Made by a program: the position numbers and the translations under genes. The notes below the pieces were generated by a model, which worked only from the letters and a program-made list of their open reading frames with translations, made no database searches and was not told where the DNA came from. From NCBI GenBank assembly GCA_002343985.1, contig DDTB01000024.1, positions 20,182 to 79,561 of the forward strand: DNA of 59,380 nt, in the 5' to 3' direction. The stretch's first letter is position 1, and each line of letters begins with the position of its first letter. Source of the DNA: Chitinophagaceae bacterium UBA2375 (GTDB lineage Bacteria > Bacteroidota > Bacteroidia > Chitinophagales > Chitinophagaceae). Of this stretch, positions 53,578-59,380 are shown in pieces.

Positions 53578-54414
53578 ATGATGGAACTATTTCACGAAGT
53601 CTGCCGCGAATGCAGTCAACGGACCACAGAGAGGTACAGCACATCCTTCAGCAGCGCCATCAGGCTCCTGCACAAGGACCTGCGCACACCCATTTACAAT
53701 ATTTACGGATTCGTACGCTTTGCCGATGAGATCGTGGATACGTTCCATGAGTACGACAAACCCACGCTGCTCGCGGAGTTTCGCGAAGATACCTGGAAGT
53801 CGATTGAACGCGGCATCAGCACCAACCCGATCCTGCACAGCTTCCAGGAAACGGTCAATCAATACCATATCGGCCACGACCTCATTGAAGCGTTTTTCCG
53901 CAGCATGGAATTTGACCTCGACCGGAAAGCCTATGACAGCAAGGGTTACCAGGAATACATTTACGGGAGCGCCGAAGTGGTGGGCCTCATGTGCCTCTAT
54001 GTTTTCTGTGATGGCAACACCGACCTCTACGCGAACCTGAAGCCTTACGCGCAAGCGCTGGGGTCCGCTTTTCAAAAAGTGAATTTCCTGCGCGACATGA
54101 AGGCGGACTTCCATGAACTCAGCCGCACCTATTTCCCGGGTATTGATTTCAGCAATTTCACCGAAAAGCATAAGCAACAGGTGGAAGACGATATCGCGGC
54201 CGATTTCCAAAAAGCTTACGAAGGCATCACCCAACTGCCCATCAAATCAAGGTTTGGCGTGTATGTGGCGTACAAATATTATCTCTCGCTCTTCAATAAA
54301 ATAAAGAAATCAAAACCACAGGTATTGCTGAACGACCGTGTCAGGATACCGAATTACCACAAAGCTGCGATCCTGGTACGCGCCGGCTTGCGCAGCCAGC
54401 TCAACATTCTTTAG
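53578..54414 (+). CDS. crtB: Phytoene synthase
   Basis: A 278-aa squalene/phytoene synthase condensing two GGPP into phytoene. First aspartate-rich motif in FVRFADEIVDTFHEYD (near residues 43-58), SSSF-type start (YSTSFSSAIRLL), second aspartate motif in KVNFLRDMKADFHELSRTYFP (near 163-183). Two start codons in tandem (53578, 53581). Between crtI and idi with seven- and nine-base gaps, so co-transcribed. GGPP synthase is not in the window. Confidence 0.94.
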   Translation: MMELFHEVCRECSQRTTERYSTSFSSAIRLLHKDLRTPIYNIYGFVRFADEIVDTFHEYDKPTLLAEFREDTWKSIERGISTNPILHSFQETVNQYHIGHDLIEAFFRSMEFDLDRKAYDSKGYQEYIYGSAEVVGLMCLYVFCDGNTDLYANLKPYAQALGSAFQKVNFLRDMKADFHELSRTYFPGIDFSNFTEKHKQQVEDDIAADFQKAYEGITQLPIKSRFGVYVAYKYYLSLFNKIKKSKPQVLLNDRVRIPNYHKAAILVRAGLRSQLNIL

Positions 54415-54423
54415 CGATACATC

Positions 54424-54957
54424 ATGATGCAAAACCCCTCCCAGGTCATACTGGTGAATGAAACGGACGAACCCATCGGCACGATGGAGAAAATGGAAGC
54501 CCACCGGAAGGGACTCTTGCACCGCGCATTCAGCGTATTCATCTTTAACGACCAAGGTGAAATCCTGCTCCAGCAAAGGGCGGCGGACAAATACCACAGC
54601 CCGGGCCTCTGGACAAACAGCTGCTGCAGCCACCCGTTTCCGGGCGAAGGCAGCATGGAAGCCGCGCACAGGAGGCTCATGGAAGAAATGGGTTTCGACA
54701 CCGATCTGGAAAAAGCCTTTCACTTTACATACAGGACCGATTTTGACAACGGCCTCACCGAACATGAATTCGACCATGTGTTTACGGGCACCTACAACGG
54801 CCCGGTGAACCCTGATCCCGCTGAAGTGCAGTCTTACCGATACGCCGACCTGGAATCATTGCGTACCGACATAGCGGCAAATCCCGGCAACTATACCTCA
54901 TGGTTTAAAATTGCCTTTCCCCGGCTGGAAGAGTATATTGCAGCGAAAAAAGCCTGA
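54424..54957 (+). CDS. idi: Isopentenyl-diphosphate delta-isomerase, type 1
   Basis: A 177-aa Nudix-fold isomerase interconverting IPP and DMAPP. Key features: catalytic Cys region TNSCCSHP (near residue 61), Nudix motif GEGSMEAAHRRLMEEMGFD, metal-binding/catalytic Glu in LTEHEFDHVF, and the Trp near the C-terminus (YTSWFKIAFP). It provides balanced C5 units for the pathway. It lies inside the crt operon, seven bases before crtD. Confidence 0.94.
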   Translation: MMQNPSQVILVNETDEPIGTMEKMEAHRKGLLHRAFSVFIFNDQGEILLQQRAADKYHSPGLWTNSCCSHPFPGEGSMEAAHRRLMEEMGFDTDLEKAFHFTYRTDFDNGLTEHEFDHVFTGTYNGPVNPDPAEVQSYRYADLESLRTDIAANPGNYTSWFKIAFPRLEEYIAAKKA

Positions 54958-54964
54958 AACAGGT

Positions 54965-56461
54965 ATGAACCAACCCACAGCCATTGTTATTGGTAGCGGC
55001 GTAGCCGGAATGGCCACGGCGGCCAGGCTCGCCCACAAGGGCTACCGGGTACGCATATACGAAAAAAACGCGTACCCCGGCGGTAAGCTCACCGTGTTTG
55101 AGCAGGGCGGCTACCGGTTCGATGCGGGCCCTTCCCTGTTTACCCAGCCCGAAAACCTCCGGGAGCTGTTTGAAGAAACCGGCGAAAACCTGGAATCTTT
55201 TTTCAGGTATAAACCGGTCGACATCGCCTGCAAATACTTTTTTGAAAACGGGAAAATCATACGGGCATTCACCAATACAGAAGCCTTTGCAGCGGAACTG
55301 GAAGAAGCCACCGGCGAAAAAGCGGGTAACCTGTACCGTTATCTCCAAAACGCCCAAAAACTCTATGAAGATGTGGGCGATATATTTGTGAACCAATCCC
55401 TGCACTTGCGCAAAACCTGGCTGAACACAAGGGTGCTGCGCGCGCTGAAAACCGTGCGGTACGCGCACCTGTTTTCATCATTGAACCATGTCAACGAAAC
55501 CAGCTTTGATACACCCGAAGCCCGGCAGATCTTCAACAGGTACGCCACTTACAATGGCAGCAATCCCTACCAGGCGCCTGGCATGCTCAGCCTGATCCCG
55601 CACCTCGAACAAAACCTGGGTACCTGGTACCCAGAGGGCGGCATGATCAGCATCACAAACGCCCTGTACGAACTGGCGGAGAAAAAAGGCGTGGAATTTC
55701 ATTTCAACAGCCCGGTGGAACGTATCATCCAGCACGACGGAAGGGCCATAGGCGTTGTGGTGAACGGCGAAAACATCCTCAGCGATATTGTTGTCAGCAA
55801 CCAGGACGTTTATTTTTCATACAAAAACCTGGTCAGGCAGGAGGCAAAAGCAAAAAAGCTATTGCGCCAGGAACGCAGCAGCAGCGCGCTGATCTTTTAC
55901 TGGGGCATGAAAAAATCATTCCCCGAACTCCACCTGCACAATATCTTTTTCAGCAAAGCATACAAAACGGAATTTGATCATATTTTCAAAAAAGGCACAC
56001 TGTACGAAGACCCTACCGTGTACATCAACATCACATCCAAAATGGAAGCGGGGCACGCGCCGGCGGGAAAAGAAAACTGGTTTGTAATGATCAACGTACC
56101 GGCCAACAAAGGGCAGGATTGGGCTGCACTGCAGGAAGCAGCCCGGAAAAATATCCTGGACAAGCTCAGCCGCATGCTGCAGGTACCTGTAGAAGATTAC
56201 ATAGAAACCGAAGAAAGGCTCGACCCGGTGATGATTGAAGCGCGCACCGGCAGTTATATGGGATCCCTGTACGGCACCAGTTCCAACAGCCGCATGGCCG
56301 CCTTTGCCCGGCATGCCAATTTTACCTCATACATCAAAGGCCTTTATTTCTGCGGGGGAAGCGTGCACCCGGGCGGCGGTATCCCGCTCTGCCTGAAAAG
56401 CGCACGCATCGTGAGCCAGCTCATTGGCGAACCCAGCCGGCACCAAAAACACCGGCATTAA
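54965..56461 (+). CDS. crtD: Carotenoid 3',4'-desaturase (CrtD-like, CrtI family)
   Basis: A 498-aa FAD-dependent desaturase related to CrtI. The ATG at 54965 places AIVIGSGVAGMATAARL at the N-terminus; the upstream reading overlaps idi and is rejected. Other motifs: EKNAYPGGKLTVF, FDAGPSLFTQPENL, and the C-terminal YFCGGSVHPGGGIPLCLKSARIV. The HPGGGIP form and the neighbouring cruF point to the CrtD branch that desaturates 1'-hydroxy carotenoids at C-3',4'. A phytoene-type desaturase activity is possible but less likely because crtI is present. Confidence 0.85.
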   Translation: MNQPTAIVIGSGVAGMATAARLAHKGYRVRIYEKNAYPGGKLTVFEQGGYRFDAGPSLFTQPENLRELFEETGENLESFFRYKPVDIACKYFFENGKIIRAFTNTEAFAAELEEATGEKAGNLYRYLQNAQKLYEDVGDIFVNQSLHLRKTWLNTRVLRALKTVRYAHLFSSLNHVNETSFDTPEARQIFNRYATYNGSNPYQAPGMLSLIPHLEQNLGTWYPEGGMISITNALYELAEKKGVEFHFNSPVERIIQHDGRAIGVVVNGENILSDIVVSNQDVYFSYKNLVRQEAKAKKLLRQERSSSALIFYWGMKKSFPELHLHNIFFSKAYKTEFDHIFKKGTLYEDPTVYINITSKMEAGHAPAGKENWFVMINVPANKGQDWAALQEAARKNILDKLSRMLQVPVEDYIETEERLDPVMIEARTGSYMGSLYGTSSNSRMAAFARHANFTSYIKGLYFCGGSVHPGGGIPLCLKSARIVSQLIGEPSRHQKHRH

Positions 56462-56464
56462 TCC

Positions 56465-57154
56465 ATGCGCCTATCCTGGAACAACATACAAATTGCCACG
56501 GCCATCGCGGTGCTGTTTCACAGCATCGGACTGATAGGCATCCTGGTATTCAAATCTGACATCATCCTGCAAACCAGTTGGTTAAACCTGTTGCTTATGG
56601 CGGGGCTGCTGGTTTACACACAAGCGCAAAAAAACATATACTTTTTCCTGTTCATCTTCGCTTGCTTTATCACGGGCATGTCGGTGGAATGGATCGGCAC
56701 CAAAACGGGCATGCTCTTTGGCGATTACGCGTATGGCGATGTGCTGGGCCCCGCGATCATGGGCGTACCCATCATCATCGGCTTCAACTGGTTTACCATT
56801 GTTTATGGTTGCGGCATATTGGTGGAAACCATGCTCAGGAAACTCACCGCCAATTTACCCGAAGAGCAAATCAACCGGAAAACCTGGCTAAAAACACTGG
56901 CGGTGATTGTTGACGGTGCCACACTGGCCGTTGCATTCGACTGGCTCATGGAACCTGTGGCCGTGAAACTCGGCTACTGGACCTGGCACGGCGACGGCAG
57001 TATCCCTGTTTTTAATTATATATGCTGGATGGCCATCAGCATGCTCCTGCTCTGGGTTTTCAGGCTTTTGCCATTTCGCCGGGAAAACAAATTCGCCATA
57101 CATTTGTTACTCATCCAGGCAATGTTTTTCCTGCTCTTAAGAACATTTTTATGA
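56465..57154 (+). CDS. cruF: Carotenoid 1',2'-hydratase (CruF-like)
   Basis: A 229-aa membrane protein with about seven hydrophobic segments of the carotenoid-biosynthesis (CruF) family. Family features are GMSVEWIGTKTGMLFGDYAYGD (acidic residues and Tyr), GVPIIIGFNWFTIVYG, and DGATLAVAFDWLMEPVAVKLGYWTW. It adds water across the psi-end C1'-C2' double bond. Its stop overlaps crtZ by four bases (ATGA). Together with crtD it indicates a monocyclic carotenoid with a tertiary hydroxyl on the linear end. Confidence 0.87.
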   Translation: MRLSWNNIQIATAIAVLFHSIGLIGILVFKSDIILQTSWLNLLLMAGLLVYTQAQKNIYFFLFIFACFITGMSVEWIGTKTGMLFGDYAYGDVLGPAIMGVPIIIGFNWFTIVYGCGILVETMLRKLTANLPEEQINRKTWLKTLAVIVDGATLAVAFDWLMEPVAVKLGYWTWHGDGSIPVFNYICWMAISMLLLWVFRLLPFRRENKFAIHLLLIQAMFFLLLRTFL

Positions 57155-57630
57155 ATTGGTTCATCTTTATACCTGTCATGCTGGGCACTTTTGTAGCGAT
57201 GGAAGGCATTACATGGCTCACACACCGCTATGTGATGCACGGTTTCCTCTGGTACCTGCATGAAGACCACCACCAGCCAAGGCCGGGCATGTTTGAAAAA
57301 AACGATGCCTTCTTCCTCATATTCGCCATCCCAAGCTGGCTCTGCATCATGTTCGGTTTGAAAAACGGGCAGGAGTGGTTGTCGGGCATCGGCTTCGGCA
57401 TCGCCATGTACGGGTTCGCGTATTTCCTGGTGCATGATGTGATCATCCACCAAAGGTTTAAATGGTTCACGCGCAGCAACAACAGCTACGTGCGCACCAT
57501 CCGCTGGGCACATAAAATGCACCACAAACATTTAGGAAAAGAACACGGGGAGAGTTTCGGCATGCTCTTCGTGGCAAAAAAATATTGGGATAAAGTGCGT
57601 GACGACAAAAGGCGCCAGGCTCAGCAATAA
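57151..57630 (+). CDS. crtZ: Beta-carotene 3-hydroxylase (CrtZ-type)
   Basis: A 159-aa membrane di-iron hydroxylase of the fatty-acid hydroxylase superfamily. The histidine clusters are intact: HRYVMHG, HEDHHQ, HDVIIHQRF and HKMHHKH. The ATG at 57151 overlaps the cruF stop; a longer in-frame reading inside cruF is rejected. It would hydroxylate C-3 of the beta ring formed by the downstream cyclase. Confidence 0.93.
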   Translation: MNWFIFIPVMLGTFVAMEGITWLTHRYVMHGFLWYLHEDHHQPRPGMFEKNDAFFLIFAIPSWLCIMFGLKNGQEWLSGIGFGIAMYGFAYFLVHDVIIHQRFKWFTRSNNSYVRTIRWAHKMHHKHLGKEHGESFGMLFVAKKYWDKVRDDKRRQAQQ

Positions 57631-57643
57631 TTATGAGACGGGC

Positions 57644-57657
57644 GGCAATGCATTGCC
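57644..57657. repeat. 14-bp perfect palindrome between crtZ and the cyclase gene
   Basis: GGCAATGCATTGCC is fully self-complementary and lies in the 75-base gap, the only gap longer than 60 bases in the enzyme part of the crt operon. It has no T-run and could be a protein site or an mRNA-stability hairpin. Confidence 0.35.
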
Positions 57658-57705
57658 CGGCATCGTTGTGTCACTCACTTGTACCGCATACCATCAAGCA
57701 CCTGA

Positions 57706-58401
57706 TTGAACCCGCAGTTTACATACTTCCTGATCCTCGGCTTATCACTGGCCGGCCCGCTCGCGCTCAGCTTCGATAAGAAAGTAGCTTTCTATAAAAA
57801 ATGGAAATACCTCCTGCCCGCCATGATCCTGCCCGCGCTATTCTACATTGCATGGGACGTATGGTTCACGCATAAAGGCGTATGGAGTTTTAATAAGGAA
57901 TATATCACGGGCCTGGCACTCATCAACCTGCCGGTTGAGGAAGTGCTATTCTTTTTTATTGTGCCTTATTGCTGCTTATTCATTTACGAATGCATCCGAT
58001 GCTATTTCCCAAATTGTAATGATTTTACATTTCCCAAGGCGCGCAAAATTTTCCTGGTACTCGTGTTCATCTTTTTCTTTGTGGGCATGTGGCAAATCAA
58101 TAAGTATTATACCGGTTACACTTTTTTGTTACTCAGTTTGTTCATGGCGCTTGTTTTCCTGTTCCCCGGTTATTTCAGGGCATTGGATATCGCTTCTTTT
58201 TTGTTGTCGTACCTCATTATCCTCATACCATTCCTCATCGTCAATGGTTTTTTGACAGCCATCCCTGTGGTATTATATAACGACGCGGAGAACCTTGGTT
58301 TCCGCATATATACCATTCCCTTCGAAGATACATTCTATGGCATGCTGCTGATCCTGATGAACATTACCGGCTTTGAACGCCGGAGGCTGCGAGGTTCCTG
58401 A
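57706..58401 (+). CDS. Lycopene cyclase, fused heterodimeric CrtYc-CrtYd type
   Basis: A 231-aa polytopic protein with two copies of the lycopene-cyclase domain: the first has NLPVEEVLFFFIVPY (near residues 74-88), the second IPFEDTFYGMLLI (near 204-216), the PxE(E/D)xxF pattern of CrtYcd proteins. It starts with TTG at 57706 (MNPQFTYFLILGLSL); a stop codon lies immediately upstream in frame and the next ATG would remove the first membrane segment. It cyclises one or both psi ends of lycopene. Last gene of the crt operon. Confidence 0.9.
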   Translation: MNPQFTYFLILGLSLAGPLALSFDKKVAFYKKWKYLLPAMILPALFYIAWDVWFTHKGVWSFNKEYITGLALINLPVEEVLFFFIVPYCCLFIYECIRCYFPNCNDFTFPKARKIFLVLVFIFFFVGMWQINKYYTGYTFLLLSLFMALVFLFPGYFRALDIASFLLSYLIILIPFLIVNGFLTAIPVVLYNDAENLGFRIYTIPFEDTFYGMLLILMNITGFERRRLRGS

Positions 58402-58457
58402 AAATTCCGCAAGAATCGGGTCGGGGCAAAGCACGGCAGATTGTAGTTTTGTATTCC

Positions 58458-59291
58458 ATGACCGATTACCAACGCATCGAAAAAGCCATCCGTTATTTGC
58501 ATGAGCATGCGCATGAGCAGCCCTCTCTGGATGAGCTTGCCAAACATGTGCACCTGAGCCCATTTCATTTTCAACGCATGTTCACGGCCTGGGCTGGCGT
58601 CAGTCCAAAAAAATTCCTGCAATACATCAGCGTGGAATATGCCAAAACCCTCTTGGAGCAAAACCACTCACTGTTGCACACCAGCCTCGAAACGGGCTTG
58701 AGCGGTTCCGGCAGGCTGCACGACCTCTTCATACAACTGGAAGGCATGACCCCCGGTGAGTATAAACAAGGTGGCGCAGGATTAACCATCAGGTATAATG
58801 ATATGGAAACCTTGTTTGGGCATGCGATGATCGCGTCAACCGGAAGGGGCATTTGTTATTTATCGTTTATACATAACCGTGATGAAGGCCTCGCCGAACT
58901 CCGGTCGAAGTTCCCCAACGCCACGCTCTTGGAGGGGCAAGACAAACACATGGAAGACGTGAAACGATATATGCAGGGCGACAGCGGGCCGCTGTCGTGC
59001 ACGATCCATGTTAAAGGCACGCCCTTCCAGTTAAAGGTTTGGGAATGTTTATTAAAAATTCCTTCCGGCGATTGCAATACCTATGCCGGCATTGCCACAG
59101 GTATCGGACACATGAAAGCGGCGCGGGCGGTAGGTTCGGCTGTGGGCAGCAACCCCGTTGCATACCTGGTACCCTGCCACCGGGTGATCCGGGCCACCGG
59201 CATCATTGGGGAATACCATTGGGGTACGGCGCGCAAACAAGCTATGCTGGGTTGGGAAGCCGCACGCAGGCATGGCAGCGCGGATGAATAA
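58458..59291 (+). CDS. AraC-HTH/O6-methylguanine-DNA methyltransferase fusion (Ada-like, no zinc domain)
   Basis: A 277-aa protein. Residues 1-105 are an AraC-type double HTH (LDELAKHVHLSPFHFQRMFTAWAGVSPKKFLQY). Residues about 110-270 are the Ogt/AGT fold with PVAYLVPCHRVI (active-site Cys near 235) and the Arg finger-type NTYAGIATGIGHMKAARAVG. It repairs O6-alkylguanine by self-alkylation. The Ada N-terminal Cys4 zinc domain, which senses methyl phosphotriesters, is missing, so it may be only a repair enzyme or a regulator tuned by the C-terminal Cys. The ATG at 58458 is used; a TTG lies nine bases upstream. The last 89 bases of the window show no further gene. Confidence 0.92.
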   Translation: MTDYQRIEKAIRYLHEHAHEQPSLDELAKHVHLSPFHFQRMFTAWAGVSPKKFLQYISVEYAKTLLEQNHSLLHTSLETGLSGSGRLHDLFIQLEGMTPGEYKQGGAGLTIRYNDMETLFGHAMIASTGRGICYLSFIHNRDEGLAELRSKFPNATLLEGQDKHMEDVKRYMQGDSGPLSCTIHVKGTPFQLKVWECLLKIPSGDCNTYAGIATGIGHMKAARAVGSAVGSNPVAYLVPCHRVIRATGIIGEYHWGTARKQAMLGWEAARRHGSADE

Positions 59292-59380
59292 AACAAATCC
59301 GGGCCGCCATGGTTTCCCAGCAACATTTCCTGAAAGGGACGTTGCGTACCTGCCGTTGTTGCGTCTTATGACCAACAACG

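Noticed and set aside
53587..54234. 215-aa open frame opposite crtB
   Set aside because: Antisense to a confident phytoene synthase; no independent signals.
1..59380. Search for mobile elements, tRNA-linked integration, CRISPR arrays or phage genes
   Set aside because: No transposase, integrase, terminal repeats, regularly spaced repeats or tRNA-like cloverleaf was seen; the tail-module similarity of the secreted proteins is not enough to call a prophage.

Overview
The window looks like chromosomal DNA of a Bacteroidota member, most likely a Chitinophagaceae-type bacterium. The grounds are the gene content (two-domain M16 peptidase, Bacteroidota-style RND pump with lipoprotein adaptor, 2TM protein, DUF1015 beside serC, a CruF/CrtD/CrtZ/CrtYcd carotenoid set), weak or absent Shine-Dalgarno sequences, and several TAnnTTTG-like -7 boxes upstream of genes. 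No tRNA, rRNA, CRISPR array, transposase or integrase gene is visible. No gene looks broken, and no stretch longer than about 150 bases lacks a gene.

Region 1 (1-9.9 kb): a secreted zinc peptidase meets, tail to tail across a shared bidirectional terminator, a four-gene minus-strand efflux operon (tetR - tolC-like - adaptor - RND pump). Its promoter is overlain by a perfect inverted repeat that is probably the TetR operator. Region 2 (9.9-17.5 kb): core and housekeeping genes on the plus strand: DUF502 membrane protein, a P1-nuclease/zinc-phospholipase-C-like secreted protein, serC with a DUF1015 gene, a TPR protein, a 2TM protein and a long-chain acyl-CoA ligase. Region 3 (17.5-23.5 kb, minus strand): a CHASE3/multi-PAS histidine kinase overlapping its NarL-type regulator, a receiver protein whose phospho-acceptor Asp is Glu, and an ABC-F ATPase.

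Region 4 (23.6-50.5 kb): two secreted proteins (an alpha/beta-hydrolase-Ig protein and a YadA-head-like beta-roll protein), then a long exopolysaccharide/glycan locus. It holds two Wzx-like flippases, five GT4-like and one GT2 glycosyltransferase, rfbB-rfbA, a WlbB/WbpD-like acetyltransferase, a methyltransferase, two asparagine-synthase-like amidotransferases, a PglA-like glycosyltransferase, a PglD-like acetyltransferase, an SDR epimerase/dehydratase, a LegC-like aminotransferase and a PglC-like initiating sugar transferase. Two related polytopic membrane proteins on the opposite strand (candidate polymerases) share a GILKD motif and a GTL-RY-P-PFY tail. Wza/Wzc-type export genes, rfbC/rfbD and a UDP-GlcNAc 4,6-dehydratase are not in the window.

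Region 5 (50.5-58.4 kb): a carotenoid cluster headed by two regulators, a MerR-B12 (CarH/LitR-like) protein and an ECF sigma factor, followed by crtI, crtB, idi, crtD, cruF, crtZ and a fused CrtYcd-type lycopene cyclase. Together these enzymes could make a monocyclic, 1'-hydroxylated, 3',4'-desaturated, 3-hydroxylated carotenoid of the saproxanthin type; the GGPP synthase must be encoded elsewhere. The most interesting unexplained signal is a 35-bp element present once upstream of the MerR gene and once upstream of the sigma gene, suggesting common control. The window closes with an AraC-HTH/O6-alkylguanine-DNA methyltransferase fusion.
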